The notes under the pieces: generated by a model
What the model was told of the DNA's origin: nothing
Databases searched by the model: none
What the model saw: the letters and a program-made list of their open reading frames with translations, nothing else
Source: Yokenella regensburgei ATCC 49455
GTDB lineage: Bacteria > Pseudomonadota > Gammaproteobacteria > Enterobacterales > Enterobacteriaceae
Length of the DNA: 64,000 nucleotides
Reading direction: 5' to 3'
Assembly (NCBI RefSeq): GCF_000735455.1
Contig: NZ_JMPS01000064.1
Location: 1-64,000, forward strand
Part shown: in pieces, positions 1 through 9,568 of the stretch
How positions within the stretch are numbered: the stretch's first letter is position 1
Layout: the number at the start of each line of letters is the position of its first letter
Made by a program: the position numbers and the translations under genes

Positions 1-35
1 ACATACTACAACAAGAAATCCAGCTGGCGAGAAAG

Positions 36-111
36 TGGTGGGTGATGACGGGATCGAACCGCCGACCCCCTCCTTGTAAGGGAGGTGCTCTCCCAGCTGA
101 GCTAATCACCC
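36..111 (-). tRNA. tRNA-Val (anticodon TAC)
   Basis: Read on the minus strand this is a full 76-nt cloverleaf starting GGGTGATTAGCTC and ending ATCACCCACCA, with anticodon TAC and an encoded CCA. It matches the valU/valX/valY family that sits beside gltX in E. coli. It is the second of two valine copies transcribed away from gltX. Further members of the E. coli array (a third Val and a Lys) would lie outside the window. It differs from the other copy by one base in the T-loop (T instead of A near position 59). Confidence 0.97.
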
Positions 112-157
112 ACTTCTCAATTTCTTGCTTTACACGGCGGAGACTACATAAAGTAGT

Positions 158-233
158 TGGTGGGTGATGACGGGTTCGAACCGCCGACCCCCTCCTTGTA
201 AGGGAGGTGCTCTCCCAGCTGAGCTAATCACCC
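158..233 (-). tRNA. tRNA-Val (anticodon TAC)
   Basis: This is a 76-nt minus-strand cloverleaf with anticodon TAC and an encoded CCA end, nearly identical to the copy at 36-111. It is the promoter-proximal member of the array. A strong sigma-70 promoter lies only about 18 bases upstream (251-278), so the two genes are very probably one tRNA operon. Confidence 0.97.
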
Positions 234-250
234 CCGCTGTGTGGAGTCGC

Positions 251-278
251 ATTATAGGGAGAGTTGAAAATGAGTCAA
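251..278 (-). promoter_or_regulatory. Sigma-70 promoter of the tRNA-Val operon
   Basis: On the minus strand, TTGACT (278-273) and TATAAT (256-251) are separated by 16 bases. The GC-rich discriminator GCGACTCC follows, a feature known for stringently controlled stable-RNA promoters. It is correctly placed just before the first tRNA-Val. Confidence 0.85.
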
Positions 279-398
279 CGCATTTTCTAAAGAAATTGTT
301 CGTTCGTCGTAATTTTAGGCAAAACGATCGCAAAACCACCCATGCGGTCTGATTTATAAACAAAAATGGCATTCCATCGCGTTTGCAGGGGAACAACG

Positions 399-426
399 TT
401 GAGGAATCAAGCCACAGTGATAGAAT
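399..426 (+). promoter_or_regulatory. Candidate gltX promoter
   Basis: TTGAGG (399-404) and TAGAAT (421-426) are spaced by 16 bases, about 64 bases before the gltX start codon. The match is good but gltX genes can have several promoters, so this is one candidate only. Confidence 0.45.
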
Positions 427-489
427 ATCCGCCGTCTCCTTTTTCGGATGTGCCGGTTGTCGGCATCTATACCAACGTAAGGCCTTTTC

Positions 490-1905
490 ATGAAAATCAA
501 AACTCGCTTCGCGCCAAGCCCGACCGGCTACCTGCACGTCGGCGGTGCACGAACTGCTCTCTATTCCTGGCTTTTTGCTCGCAACCACGACGGTGAGTTT
601 GTGCTGCGTATTGAAGATACCGATCTCGAACGCTCCACCCCGGAAGCTATCGAAGCCATTATGGATGGAATGAACTGGCTGAACCTGGAGTGGGACGAAG
701 GCCCGTACTTCCAGACCAAACGTTTTGATCGCTACAACGCCGTCATTGATGAAATGCTGGTCGCTGGCACTGCCTATAAGTGCTATTGCTCTAAAGAGCG
801 TCTGGAAGCCCTGCGCGAAGAGCAGATGGCGAACGGTGAAAAGCCGCGTTATGACGGCCGCTGCCGCCACGGTCATGAGCATCATGCTGCCGATGAGCCT
901 TGCGTTGTGCGTTTTGCCAACCCGCAGGATGGCTCCGTAATTTTCGATGACCAGATCCGTGGCCCTATCGAGTTCAGCAACCAGGAACTCGACGATCTGA
1001 TTATCCGCCGCACCGACGGTTCCCCGACCTACAACTTCTGCGTGGTGGTCGATGACTGGGATATGGAAATCACTCACGTTATCCGTGGTGAAGATCATAT
1101 CAACAATACCCCGCGCCAGATCAACATCCTGAAAGCGCTGAACGCGCCGGTACCGGTGTACGCGCACGTTTCCATGATCAACGGCGACGACGGTAAAAAG
1201 CTTTCCAAACGTCACGGCGCGGTGAGCGTGATGCAGTATCGCGACGACGGCTATCTGCCGGAAGCGCTGCTCAACTATCTGGTGCGTCTGGGCTGGTCCA
1301 GCGGTGACCAGGAAATCTTCACCCGCGAAGAGATGATCAAGCTGTTCTCTCTGGGAGCGGTCAGTAAATCTGCAAGTGCGTTCAACACGGATAAACTCCT
1401 GTGGCTGAACCACCACTACATTAATACGCTGGCACCGGAGTACGTGGCGACTCACCTGCAGTGGCATATCGAGCAGGAAAACATCGACACCCGTACCGGC
1501 CCGCAGCTCTCTGAGCTGGTAAAACTGCTGGGCGAACGCTGCAAAACGCTGAAAGAAATGGCCCAGAGCTGCCGTTACTTCTACGAAGATTTTGCTGAGT
1601 TCGACGCGGATGCGGCGAAAAAACACCTGCGTCCGGTTGCGCGTCAGCCGCTGGAAGTGGTGCGTGATAAGCTCGCAGCCATCACGGAATGGACGGCAGA
1701 AAACGTGCATCACGCGATTCAGGCAACCGCCGATGAGCTGGAAGTGGGTATGGGTAAAGTCGGCATGCCGCTGCGCGTCGCCGTCACCGGTGCTGGCCAG
1801 TCTCCGGCACTCGATGTTACCGTTCATGCTATCGGTAAATCCCGCAGCATTGAACGCATCAATAAAGCGCTGGGCTACATTGCAGAGCGCGAAGCGCAGC
1901 AATAA
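490..1905 (+). CDS. gltX: Glutamyl-tRNA synthetase
   Basis: This class I aminoacyl-tRNA synthetase charges tRNA-Glu with glutamate in the cytoplasm. The 471 residues equal the E. coli length. The Rossmann fold opens with [13 protein letters not shown], the HIGH-type motif in its HVGG form, and the KMSKS-type loop reads KKLSKRHG near residue 240. Cysteines and histidines between about residues 98 and 128 (CYCSKE through CRHGHEHH) correspond to the zinc-binding region of E. coli GluRS. The gene diverges from the tRNA-Val operon, as in E. coli. A strong hairpin terminator follows at 1921-1952. Confidence 0.98.
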   Translation: MKIKTRFAPSPTGYLHVGGARTALYSWLFARNHDGEFVLRIEDTDLERSTPEAIEAIMDGMNWLNLEWDEGPYFQTKRFDRYNAVIDEMLVAGTAYKCYCSKERLEALREEQMANGEKPRYDGRCRHGHEHHAADEPCVVRFANPQDGSVIFDDQIRGPIEFSNQELDDLIIRRTDGSPTYNFCVVVDDWDMEITHVIRGEDHINNTPRQINILKALNAPVPVYAHVSMINGDDGKKLSKRHGAVSVMQYRDDGYLPEALLNYLVRLGWSSGDQEIFTREEMIKLFSLGAVSKSASAFNTDKLLWLNHHYINTLAPEYVATHLQWHIEQENIDTRTGPQLSELVKLLGERCKTLKEMAQSCRYFYEDFAEFDADAAKKHLRPVARQPLEVVRDKLAAITEWTAENVHHAIQATADELEVGMGKVGMPLRVAVTGAGQSPALDVTVHAIGKSRSIERINKALGYIAEREAQQ

Positions 1906-1920
1906 GCGGCCTCAAATGAA

Positions 1921-1952
1921 AAACGGCAGGATGACCCTGCCGTTTTTTTTGT
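1921..1952. terminator. Rho-independent terminator between gltX and yfeD
   Basis: A 10-bp stem AAACGGCAGG/CCTGCCGTTT with a 5-base loop is followed by a run of eight T on the plus strand. On the minus strand an A/T-rich tract also follows, so it probably serves both convergent genes. Confidence 0.88.
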
Positions 1953-1953
1953 C

Positions 1954-2355
1954 TTAATTGACCAGAGCCGCGTCGGCAATGCCTAAACGCGAAAGAAAAC
2001 CGCTGATCCCTTCTCGCGCCAGCAGTACCGCCAACCGCTGTTTCTCAGCGTCAGTCATCATATGTAGCGTATCGGAGATTTGCCGCAGAGCGGGAGAGTC
2101 TTCCCGGGCGGCGTAGCTTTGCACCGGTTCAGCCAGCTGGTACTGCGTAGACCAGTGGCGAAGGGCTGGCGTATTGGCGAGGTATTCGCGCACGCGATTA
2201 TCGATATGGATCAACCGTGCCCGACCGCCTTTCACGCCCGGGATCACTTCGGTTTGCCATTCTTGTTCGCGGATCCACCGATTTACAGTTTGTTTCGCCA
2301 TGCCGAGGCATTGGGCCAGTTCTTCGGTAGTCATTTTGCTGTGCAGTATTTTCAT
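1954..2355 (-). CDS. yfeD: YfeC/YfeD-type putative DNA-binding protein
   Basis: A small 133-residue protein of the YfeC-like (DUF1323) family. The N-terminus (about residues 7-30, with MTTEELAQCLGMAKQTVNRWIRE split over helices) is a MerR/excisionase-like helix-turn-helix. A basic stretch with RLIHIDNRVREYL follows, and the C-terminal third is helical (ALRQISDTLHMMTDAEKQ). It is a paralogue of the upstream yfeC product, sharing the order HTH, WQT/WET, PGVKGGRARLIH and C-terminal GISGFLSRLGI. The start is 7 bases after the yfeC stop, so the two are co-transcribed. The regulatory target is not known to me; a DNA-binding role is inferred from the fold. Confidence 0.9.
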   Translation of the reverse strand: MKILHSKMTTEELAQCLGMAKQTVNRWIREQEWQTEVIPGVKGGRARLIHIDNRVREYLANTPALRHWSTQYQLAEPVQSYAAREDSPALRQISDTLHMMTDAEKQRLAVLLAREGISGFLSRLGIADAALVN

Positions 2356-2362
2356 GTCGTAA

Positions 2363-2713
2363 TCAGTTTCGAATGCCCAGACGCTGCAACAACCCGGTGA
2401 TCCCTTCGCGTATTAACAGGGTAGTGAGTTGCTCGCGTTCAGCGTTGGTCATTTCCTTGGCAAGAGTAAGAAGAAGAGAGTCAAAACGAGGGTTGCCGGT
2501 ATTAACGGCTCCTGCATCGCTGGCGGCACGCTGTGCGCTGCGAATAAATTCCCTGACGCGTTCGTTTACATGAACAAGGCGGGCCTTGCCACCCTGAACG
2601 CCGGGGCGAGGGGAGGTCTCCCAACCTTCTTTACGCACCCATTTGTTGATGGTTTGTCGGCTGTAGCCGGTAAGGTGGGCAATTTCCTCCGGTGTCATTC
2701 GTTCCTTGAGCAT
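2363..2713 (-). CDS. yfeC: YfeC-type putative DNA-binding protein
   Basis: A 116-residue paralogue of YfeD and first gene of the yfeC-yfeD pair. It carries an N-terminal helix-turn-helix (MTPEEIAHLTGYSRQTINKW, residues 6-25), then WETSPRPGVQGGKARLVHVNERVREFI, and ends in a helical region with REGITGLLQRLGI like its neighbour. Family knowledge only places it as a putative regulator. The tandem paralogues suggest an old duplication and possibly a heterodimer, which is inference. The upstream region faces the tRNA-Ala promoter. Confidence 0.9.
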   Translation of the reverse strand: MLKERMTPEEIAHLTGYSRQTINKWVRKEGWETSPRPGVQGGKARLVHVNERVREFIRSAQRAASDAGAVNTGNPRFDSLLLTLAKEMTNAEREQLTTLLIREGITGLLQRLGIRN

Positions 2714-2871
2714 AGTATTTCCTGACGGGAAGTGTGGGAATTAGTGCTTCATGTTATAGCATCCTTTTAAATGAAAACGTGACGGCTTTAACTACTGCTT
2801 GCGAGCAAGCTCGCAATGTCTTTCATTTGCTTGCTTTTTCAGCGGTTGATTAGAAAGTGAAGATTTTGCCG

Positions 2872-2900
2872 TTGACACCTGGCAATGGAATTCATATTAT
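2872..2900 (+). promoter_or_regulatory. Sigma-70 promoter of the tRNA-Ala pair
   Basis: TTGACA (2872-2877) and TATTAT (2895-2900) are spaced by exactly 17 bases and followed by the GC-rich discriminator GCCGCCCGTC. This is a textbook stable-RNA promoter about 32 bases before the first tRNA-Ala. Confidence 0.88.
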
Positions 2901-2931
2901 GCCGCCCGTCAACACGACAGCTTTACATGAT

Positions 2932-3007
<76 letters not shown>

Positions 3008-3046
3008 AATCCTGCACCCAGCGGATTTGGAATGTAAAGACACTGT

Positions 3047-3122
<76 letters not shown>

Positions 3123-3130
3123 AAATTCGA

Positions 3131-3156
3131 AACCCTCGCCTCGGCGGGGGTTTTTT
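3131..3156 (+). terminator. Rho-independent terminator of the tRNA-Ala operon
   Basis: The GC-rich inverted repeat AACCCTCGC/GGCGGGGGTT is followed by six T, 8 bases after the second tRNA-Ala. Confidence 0.88.
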
Positions 3157-3325
3157 GCTTTGTGCATCAGGATTTATTTTCTTAGTCTCCCACCGCTAAT
3201 CCACTGATATCTCTACCCTTAAGAAAACTAAGATTTTTTCACCTTAGGTAAACTTGATTTGCAGTGCGAATCACCTGACTATTTGTGCCGTTAATAAATG
3301 AGCTCAGGAAAGCAACCAGACGATA

Positions 3326-5506
3326 ATGCGTTTTATACTCAATGCTCCAATGAAAAAAGGTCTGCTTGCGCTTGCCCTGTGTCTGATTTTTATTCCCTTC
3401 TCGCGCTTCATTTCGCCGAAAGCGGTTATCGACGGTAACGATATTTATCTTGCCTGGTTACCGCTCAGTGTGACCTTGGCTGTGCTGATGCTGTTTGGCC
3501 GCCACGCGGTGCTGCCGTTAATTATCACCTTTGGCTTAAACAACGACTGGCGGCTGGATCTGCCGCAGCCACAGTCTTCTATTTTACTGTTTTGCCAGCT
3601 GTTCGGTGTTTTCGTCAGCGCCATCGTGGTGCGTGCGTTACTGGGCCGACGCTGGCGCGTTGGCTTTGCGAAAGGCAGCATGGGAGTCCGTATTTTTTGG
3701 TTCTGCTTTGTGACGCCCGCGATATTCAAGGGCTCGATGTATTTGGCCGGCGAGTGTTTTTCATTTCCGGTCGAAATTTCGAGCTTTTTTGGATCGTCAT
3801 CGGTTATCTACATGATTGTTGACGTGCAGGGACTGATTAGCGCCTCGCTGGTCTTTATGCTGCTGTTCTATTACCCGATGCGCATGCTGTTGAATCCACG
3901 CTACGCCCGTACCTTCTGGCGACGCAATGTGCAGCCGAGCTATTGCCGTCAGCGACGCTATTTCACGCTGTACTGGTTTGCGACGCTCACAGCGATTCTG
4001 CTGCTGCTCTGCGCGCCTTTTAAATCGGATTACATTGCCGGTTATCTGGTACCGCTCATCTTTATCCTCTTTTTCCTCGGGGTGGGGAAGCTGACCTGGA
4101 CGCTGATGAGTCTCGCCTGGGCGCTGTCGGCTTATCTGCTGGTGTGGAACAACGGTAATTTCCTGCAGGGGGTGCAAACCGAATACTCTCTGGCGTTTAT
4201 CATGTCAGCGCTCATTTCATTCACGATATGCATGCTCTATATGGCTCAGACCTGGGCGCGTAGCGACCTGCTCAAGCGGAAGTGGCAGAACCAGGCAATG
4301 CAGGATCCGCTCACCGGGCTTCCTAACCTGCGGGCGCTGGAGTACGCGCTCTCTACGCGAAAACAGGTGAGCCTCTGCTGCCTGCGTATTGATAACCTTG
4401 AGTTTCTGAGCCGTCATTACGGCATGATGATGCGGGTACACTGCAAGCGAACCATCGCCCGCGAACTGCAACCGCTGCTGGGTGCGAAAGAGAGCTGGTT
4501 TCAGCTTCCAGGCAGCGAACTGCTGCTGGTGCTGAACGGCAGCGAGGTGGCGGAGCGGCTGACCCATATTGTTGATGTGCTTAATCATCGCAATATCGTC
4601 TGGAATAACACGGTACTGCCGCTGCAGTTTGGCGCATCCTGGAGCGTGGTGGACGCACAGGATGAGGATTTGCACCATACGCTTGGCCAACTGAGCTGGC
4701 TGTCGGAGCGGGCCTGCGCGTCACGCCGGGTGCTGGCGCTGAACAGCCGGAAAGCGGCGGTATCTGGCAACACTACCGAGCGCGTGCTGCTGCTCAATCA
4801 GATAAAGCAGGCGCTGGAAAACGACGATTTACGGCTCTTCGCGCAGCCGATTGTTAATGGTGAAGGTGAGGGGTATTACGAAATCCTGTCGCGCTTACGC
4901 AGCGAAGACGGCGTCATGACGCCTGATAAATTCATCCCGATAATTACCCAATTTAACCTGAGTAAGCGTTTTGATATGCAGGTGCTGGAGACGCTGTTCA
5001 GAGCGCTCAGCAACCATCCTGGGCAGCGGTTTTCGGTGAACCTGATGCCCTCTACGCTCATGCAAAAAGAGAGCGCCAGCGAGATTATTGCCCTCTTTGA
5101 ACGCTATCAGGTGGCTCCCGGCACGGTCGTCATCGAAATCACGGAAGAACAAGCATTCTCGAACTCGGAAACCAGCGTCAACAACATTCAGCAACTGCGC
5201 GAATACGGCTGCCAGATTGCTATCGACGACTTTGGTACCGGTTATGCCAACTTTGAGCGCCTGAAGCGCGTCGAGGCCGATATCGTTAAGATTGATGGCT
5301 GCTTCGTGCGGGACATCATGACTGAATCAATGGATGCAATGATTGTGAAATCGATTTGCTCGCTGGCGAAAGTAAAGCATCTGACGGTGGTTGCCGAATA
5401 TGTTGAGACTGAAGAGCAAAGAGCGCTGCTGTTGCAACTGGGCGTGGATTATCTGCAGGGCTATTTGCTTGGCAAACCACGGCCACTCGAGGAATTACAG
5501 GCATAA
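3326..5506 (+). CDS. pdeA: Membrane-anchored c-di-GMP phosphodiesterase (MASE1-GGDEF-EAL)
   Basis: A 726-residue homologue of E. coli PdeA (YfeA, 729 aa), predicted to hydrolyse cyclic di-GMP at the inner membrane. Residues about 15-315 hold several hydrophobic segments, a MASE1-type sensory region. The GGDEF-like domain (about 325-470) is degenerate: the signature is replaced by LPGSEL, so cyclase activity is unlikely. The EAL domain (about 485-725) keeps its catalytic residues, though the signature reads EIL rather than EAL (YYEILSRL). DDFGTGYANFERLK, VKIDGCFV and VAEYVET are present. The gene stands alone between the tRNA-Ala terminator and a bidirectional terminator shared with nupC. Confidence 0.94.
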   Translation: MRFILNAPMKKGLLALALCLIFIPFSRFISPKAVIDGNDIYLAWLPLSVTLAVLMLFGRHAVLPLIITFGLNNDWRLDLPQPQSSILLFCQLFGVFVSAIVVRALLGRRWRVGFAKGSMGVRIFWFCFVTPAIFKGSMYLAGECFSFPVEISSFFGSSSVIYMIVDVQGLISASLVFMLLFYYPMRMLLNPRYARTFWRRNVQPSYCRQRRYFTLYWFATLTAILLLLCAPFKSDYIAGYLVPLIFILFFLGVGKLTWTLMSLAWALSAYLLVWNNGNFLQGVQTEYSLAFIMSALISFTICMLYMAQTWARSDLLKRKWQNQAMQDPLTGLPNLRALEYALSTRKQVSLCCLRIDNLEFLSRHYGMMMRVHCKRTIARELQPLLGAKESWFQLPGSELLLVLNGSEVAERLTHIVDVLNHRNIVWNNTVLPLQFGASWSVVDAQDEDLHHTLGQLSWLSERACASRRVLALNSRKAAVSGNTTERVLLLNQIKQALENDDLRLFAQPIVNGEGEGYYEILSRLRSEDGVMTPDKFIPIITQFNLSKRFDMQVLETLFRALSNHPGQRFSVNLMPSTLMQKESASEIIALFERYQVAPGTVVIEITEEQAFSNSETSVNNIQQLREYGCQIAIDDFGTGYANFERLKRVEADIVKIDGCFVRDIMTESMDAMIVKSICSLAKVKHLTVVAEYVETEEQRALLLQLGVDYLQGYLLGKPRPLEELQA

Positions 5507-5510
5507 AAAA

Positions 5511-5536
5511 ACCGGGACGCAAGGTCCCGGTTTTTC
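5511..5536. terminator. Bidirectional terminator between pdeA and nupC
   Basis: An 8-bp perfect stem ACCGGGAC/GTCCCGGT with a 5-base loop is flanked by A7 on the left and T5 on the right. It can act on both convergent genes. Confidence 0.88.
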
Positions 5537-5548
5537 GTTAAAGCAGTC

Positions 5549-6751
5549 TTACAGTACCAGTGCTGCGATAGATGCAGACAGGACGCTCACCAGGGTTGAA
5601 CCGTAAACCAGTTTCAGACCGAAGCGGGATACCACGTTACCTTGCTCTTCATTCAGGCCTTTGATCGCACCAGCGATGATACCGATAGAAGAGAAGTTAG
5701 CGAAGGATACCAGGAAGACGGACAGAATACCTACCGCACGCGGGGAGAGTTCAGCGGCAACTTTCTGCAGATCCATCATCGCAACGAATTCGTTAGAAAC
5801 CAGTTTGGTCGCCATGATGCTGCCCACGCGCAGCGCTTCGCCAGACGGCACGCCCATTACCCATGCAACCGGATAGAAGATGTAGCCCAGAATCCCCTGG
5901 AAGGAGATGCTGTAGCCGAACCAGCCGGTTACGGTCGCGAACAGGGCGTTCAGCGCAGCGATAAGCGCGATGAAACCAATCAGCATTGCGGCAACGATAA
6001 TCGCCACTTTGAAGCCTGCCAGAATGTACTCACCCAGCATTTCGAAGAAGCTCTGGCCTTCGTGCAGGTTAGACATCTGAATGTTCTCTTCGCTGGCTTC
6101 AACGCGGTACGGGTTGATAAGCGACAGAACGATAAAGGTGCTGAACATGTTCAGGACCAGCGCGGCGACCACATACTTCGGTTCCAGCATGGTCATGTAG
6201 GCGCCAACGATAGACATGGACACGGTAGACATCGCGGTAGCCGCCATGGTGTACATGCGGTTACGGGACATCTTGCCGAGGATATCTTTATAGGCGATGA
6301 AATTTTCAGACTGACCCAGGATCAGGGAGCTGACGGCGTTGAAAGATTCCAGTTTACCCATGCCGTTGACTTTCGACAGCACGGTACCAATCGCACGAAT
6401 AATGATAGGCAGAATGCGGATGTGCTGCAGGATACCGATCAGTGCAGAGATAAAGACGATAGGGCACAGCACTTTCAGGAAGAAGAACGCCAGACCTTTG
6501 TCATTCATATTGCCGAAGACGAAGTTGGTGCCATCATTCGCAAAGCCGAGAAGTTTTTCGAACATCTCGGAGAAGCCTTTCACAAATCCCAGGCCAACAT
6601 CTGAGTTAAGGAAGAACCAGGCGAGTAAAACTTCAATCACAAGTAATTGAATAACATAACGAATGCGAATTTGCTTGCGATTGCTGCTTACCAGCAAAGC
6701 CAGGATCGCCACGACGACAAGCGCCAGGACAAAGTGAAGGACGCGGTCCAT
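5549..6751 (-). CDS. nupC: Nucleoside:H+ symporter NupC
   Basis: A concentrative nucleoside transporter of the inner membrane, exactly 400 residues as in E. coli. The N-terminus has two hydrophobic helices. [13 protein letters not shown] (near residues 69-81) and [12 protein letters not shown] (near 141-152) match the conserved nucleoside- and cation-binding regions of CNT proteins. [17 protein letters not shown] and [16 protein letters not shown] lie in the C-terminal half. In E. coli nupC is activated by CRP and repressed by CytR; one CRP-like site is seen upstream here (6847-6862). It is divergent from mntH. Confidence 0.97.
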   Translation of the reverse strand: MDRVLHFVLALVVVAILALLVSSNRKQIRIRYVIQLLVIEVLLAWFFLNSDVGLGFVKGFSEMFEKLLGFANDGTNFVFGNMNDKGLAFFFLKVLCPIVFISALIGILQHIRILPIIIRAIGTVLSKVNGMGKLESFNAVSSLILGQSENFIAYKDILGKMSRNRMYTMAATAMSTVSMSIVGAYMTMLEPKYVVAALVLNMFSTFIVLSLINPYRVEASEENIQMSNLHEGQSFFEMLGEYILAGFKVAIIVAAMLIGFIALIAALNALFATVTGWFGYSISFQGILGYIFYPVAWVMGVPSGEALRVGSIMATKLVSNEFVAMMDLQKVAAELSPRAVGILSVFLVSFANFSSIGIIAGAIKGLNEEQGNVVSRFGLKLVYGSTLVSVLSASIAALVL

Positions 6752-6846
6752 ATTTGCTCCAAATATGATGCAGGTTAAATTTCAGTGCACATTCTATGCA
6801 ACAAGCTAAAAGAAAACGAGATCTGACGCGCACTATAGTTACAAGC

Positions 6847-6862
6847 TGTGAGCAAACTCAAA
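6847..6862 (-). promoter_or_regulatory. Candidate CRP site upstream of nupC
   Basis: TGTGA-GCAAAC-TCAAA resembles the CRP consensus TGTGA-N6-TCACA with one mismatch in the second half. It lies about 100 bases before the nupC start. CRP control of nupC is known in E. coli; this exact site and its promoter spacing are inference. Confidence 0.4.
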
Positions 6863-7038
6863 AATAGTGATAGACCATACATTTTTGTTATGTTGAGTAA
6901 ATGTGTTAAAAGTTGTGTTGTTGTACTAACCTTGATGACAAGGTAGCACGTGTTGCACATGTTTGCCTGTCACCTCCACCGACCCCAGCAACGCTATCGT
7001 TCATATCTATCAGAGCAATCATTATCACCTTTCTAAAT

Positions 7039-7070
7039 GAACTTGATAATCATTCGCACTTTAGTAATAT
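7039..7070 (+). promoter_or_regulatory. mntH promoter with overlapping Fur box
   Basis: TTGATA (7043-7048) and TAATAT (7065-7070), 16 bases apart, form a good sigma-70 promoter. The 19-base stretch 7039-7057 (GAACTTGATAATCATTCGC) matches 14 of 19 positions of the Fur consensus and covers the -35 element. Fur repression of mntH is established in enterobacteria. Confidence 0.75.
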
Positions 7071-7071
7071 G

Positions 7072-7093
7072 AAACATAGCAAAGGCTATATTT
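7072..7093 (+). promoter_or_regulatory. MntR operator of mntH
   Basis: A 22-base imperfect palindrome with arms AAACATAGC and GGCTATATTT around a short centre. It is nearly identical to the E. coli MntR operator of mntH as I remember it (one base different). It sits immediately after the -10 element and before the ribosome-binding site, so bound MntR would block initiation. Confidence 0.85.
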
Positions 7094-7104
7094 AGAGGCA
7101 GATG

Positions 7105-8343
7105 ATGGATAACAGTCGCGTTGAGAGTAGCAGCGGTCGGGCGACGCGCAAGATGAGGTTCGCGTTAATGGGACCGGCGTTCATTGCTGCCATCGGTTAT
7201 ATTGATCCAGGTAACTTTGCGACCAACATCCAGGCCGGGGCCAGCTTCGGCTATCAACTGCTGTGGGTAGTGGTATGGGCCAACCTGATGGCGATGCTGA
7301 TTCAGGTCCTCTCCGCCAAGCTTGGCATTGCCACCGGCAAAAACCTCGCCGAACAAATCCGCGATCACTATCCGCGTCCGCTGGTCTGGTTCTACTGGGT
7401 GCAGGCGGAAATCATCGCCATGGCAACCGACCTGGCGGAGTTTATCGGTGCCGCAATTGGCTTCAAGCTGATTTTCGGCGTATCGCTGTTGCAGGGCGCG
7501 GTGCTGACCGGTATCGCCACCTTCCTTATATTAATGCTGCAACGCCGTGGGCAGAAACCGCTGGAGAAAGTGATAGGCGGTCTGTTGCTGTTCGTCGCTG
7601 CGGCCTATATCGTTGAGCTGGTATTCTCGCAGCCGAAGCTCGCCGCGCTGGCAAAAGGTATGGTTCTGCCGTCGCTACCGACCAGCGAAGCGGTGTTCCT
7701 CGCCGCCGGGGTACTCGGCGCCACGATCATGCCACACGTGATTTATCTCCACTCTTCCTTAACGCAGCACCTGCACGGCGGTACCCGCCAGGAACGCTAT
7801 AACGCGACCCGCTGGGACGTGGGTATCGCAATGACGATCGCCGGTTTTGTGAATCTGGCGATGATGGCGACTGCCGCCGCCGCTTTCCACTTCAACGGTC
7901 ACACCGGGATCGCGGATCTCGATCAGGCTTATCTGACGCTTGAGCCGTTGCTTAGCCACGCGGCGGCGACCATCTTTGGGTTGAGTCTGATAGCAGCGGG
8001 CCTGTCGTCTACCGTGGTGGGAACCCTGGCAGGGCAGGTGGTGATGCAGGGCTTTATCCGATTCCACATTCCACTGTGGTTCCGCCGTACTGTCACCATG
8101 CTGCCATCGTTTATTGTGATCCTGCTCGGGCTTGAGCCGACCCGTATTCTGGTGATGAGCCAGGTGCTGTTGAGCTTCGGGATTGCGCTGGCGCTGGTGC
8201 CGCTACTGGTGTTCACCAGTGATAAAAAACTGATGGGCGATCTGGTTAATACCACGCTTATCCGCCGGACTGGCTGGATCATTGTGGTACTGGTTGTTGC
8301 GCTCAACGGCTGGCTGCTGATTGGAACCGCGTTCGGGCTGTAA
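7105..8343 (+). CDS. mntH: Mn2+/divalent cation:H+ symporter MntH (Nramp family)
   Basis: This inner-membrane Nramp transporter imports Mn2+. It shows the TM1 motif DPGNFATN and the TM6 motif [10 protein letters not shown], the two unwound helices that bind metal. Two start codons are possible, at 7102 and 7105. The Shine-Dalgarno AGAGG (7094-7098) is only 3 bases from the first but 6 from the second, and the second gives 412 residues, the E. coli length. Upstream are a Fur box over the -35 and an MntR operator at the transcription start, indicating control by both iron and manganese. About 11 membrane helices are apparent. Confidence 0.96.
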   Translation: MDNSRVESSSGRATRKMRFALMGPAFIAAIGYIDPGNFATNIQAGASFGYQLLWVVVWANLMAMLIQVLSAKLGIATGKNLAEQIRDHYPRPLVWFYWVQAEIIAMATDLAEFIGAAIGFKLIFGVSLLQGAVLTGIATFLILMLQRRGQKPLEKVIGGLLLFVAAAYIVELVFSQPKLAALAKGMVLPSLPTSEAVFLAAGVLGATIMPHVIYLHSSLTQHLHGGTRQERYNATRWDVGIAMTIAGFVNLAMMATAAAAFHFNGHTGIADLDQAYLTLEPLLSHAAATIFGLSLIAAGLSSTVVGTLAGQVVMQGFIRFHIPLWFRRTVTMLPSFIVILLGLEPTRILVMSQVLLSFGIALALVPLLVFTSDKKLMGDLVNTTLIRRTGWIIVVLVVALNGWLLIGTAFGL

Positions 8344-8470
8344 CAGCTTGATTAAAACCTCATTATTGATTTCTTATATTCTTAGATAAGGCTAAATCAC
8401 TGCGGCGAAGGGGTGCGGTGATGGCATGCTGCAGCTGAACCGATTTCAGATTTGCAGGCCGTTTTGCCGT

Positions 8471-9025
8471 ATGAAAAGCACATTTATCATTAGTGATGAT
8501 ATTTACTTGCGCGCCGGTGTTTCTGCTCTGGTGCAGGACGCCGGTTTTACCGCTCAGTATGTTTCAGTCGATACGCCGGGATTTATGGATGCCGTCAGTG
8601 AAGATGATGTTGTCATCTTTTATCTCAATCACACCACCGCCGCCTGTTTTGAGGCTGCTGCTGCGTTACATAAACGCTGCCGTTTAATGCTTCTCCTCGA
8701 CACGCTTAAACTTAAATACCTGTGCGAAGCCAGCCTGATGGTGAGTGCCAGAGCGCCGTACCCGGAAATGCTTAGCGCTCTCATGCGCTTAACCTCTCGC
8801 CAGCCGATAAAACACCCGCAGCGCATAGCATTGTCGGCGAAAGAGACGTTTATTCTGCGTGAAACGATGAATGGCAGGAAAGTGAATGCGATTGCCAGTG
8901 CGCTGAACCTGTCGCCGAAGACCGTCTATACGCACCGGGCTAATCTGTTCAATAAGCTGGGAGGGAGTTCAGTCAACGCACTCTTTTCGCTGAAGAATAT
9001 GATCCCGCAGGAAGCGTTAATCTGA
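8471..9025 (+). CDS. Orphan LuxR/FixJ-type HTH regulator
   Basis: I do not recognise this gene. The C-terminal third (about residues 118-175 from the start chosen) is a LuxR-type helix-turn-helix: LSAKETFILRETMNGRKV, IASALNLSPKTVYTHRANLFNKLG. The N-terminal 110 residues resemble a receiver-like alpha/beta fold beginning MKSTFIISDDIYLRAGV, but I see no clear phosphoacceptor aspartate in the usual hydrophobic-D-x context. An upstream in-frame start at 8426 would add 15 residues; neither start has a strong ribosome-binding site. It sits between mntH and ypeC, which are adjacent in E. coli, so it is an accessory insertion. Its target is unknown. Confidence 0.75.
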   Translation: MKSTFIISDDIYLRAGVSALVQDAGFTAQYVSVDTPGFMDAVSEDDVVIFYLNHTTAACFEAAAALHKRCRLMLLLDTLKLKYLCEASLMVSARAPYPEMLSALMRLTSRQPIKHPQRIALSAKETFILRETMNGRKVNAIASALNLSPKTVYTHRANLFNKLGGSSVNALFSLKNMIPQEALI

Positions 9026-9078
9026 AGTATCAGGAAATTTTAGAGCCCTTATCAGAAAAGGGCTCTGACGCTAACCGG

Positions 9079-9408
9079 TTAGTGGCGATGTCCGTGTCCA
9101 CGACCGCCCCACCCACGGTGATCGTCGCGGTCGCCCCAGCCTTCACGGTAGCCGCGCTCATAGGCTTTACGGTTGTCCCAGCCGCGATGACGACCATTAT
9201 CATGGCGCCACCAGCGCTTATCACGCCATTCATAATTTCGATGCCAGTAATCGCGATCGCGCCAGCCACCGCCATCCCAGTAATTTCCGTAATTATCGCG
9301 ATCGCCAATTTGTAATTTGATGGATGGCAGCAGGGTGACCTCGCCAGCATTGGCAATCATTGGCGCTGATGCCAGCAAAATTGCTGCAATAATCAGTGAC
9401 CTGAACAT
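9079..9408 (-). CDS. ypeC: Secreted DUF2502 protein YpeC
   Basis: A 109-residue predicted periplasmic protein. The N-terminus is a clear Sec signal peptide, with a hydrophobic core [17 protein letters not shown] and likely cleavage after ANA (about residue 21). The mature part is short and extraordinarily rich in Trp, Arg, Asp, Gly and His, with repeated WRD, YWH and GWGDRD elements, and ends GHGHRH. It matches the YpeC family by length, composition and position next to mntH. The function is unknown; metal binding by the His/Asp-rich tail is only a guess. Confidence 0.85.
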   Translation of the reverse strand: MFRSLIIAAILLASAPMIANAGEVTLLPSIKLQIGDRDNYGNYWDGGGWRDRDYWHRNYEWRDKRWWRHDNGRHRGWDNRKAYERGYREGWGDRDDHRGWGGRGHGHRH

Positions 9409-9568
9409 ACTATTCTCCTCGACGAACGGAGCCGTAAGCGGCTTGTTAGCGCAATATTACGTGGAGGTAAACCCCCGAATCATCGGCAACACTCTGAAAC
9501 ATGTTCTGGCAGCACTTTTTGCTAAAACAGTTCTTTTTTTGTTCACGTGAAGTTACACCCGGCCATTC

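Noticed and set aside
130-1902. A 590-codon open frame on the minus strand across gltX and one tRNA-Val
   Set aside because: It is antisense to an unmistakable gltX, runs through a tRNA gene and has a composition expected of a shadow of codon-biased coding DNA.
5642-6604. A 320-codon open frame antisense to nupC
   Set aside because: It lies wholly within nupC; the highly charged His/Gln/Arg-rich product is typical of an antisense frame.
9042-9066. Hairpin AGAGCCCTT/AAGGGCTCT between the LuxR gene and ypeC as terminator
   Set aside because: The stem is good but neither strand has a T run after it; it may still shape 3' ends.
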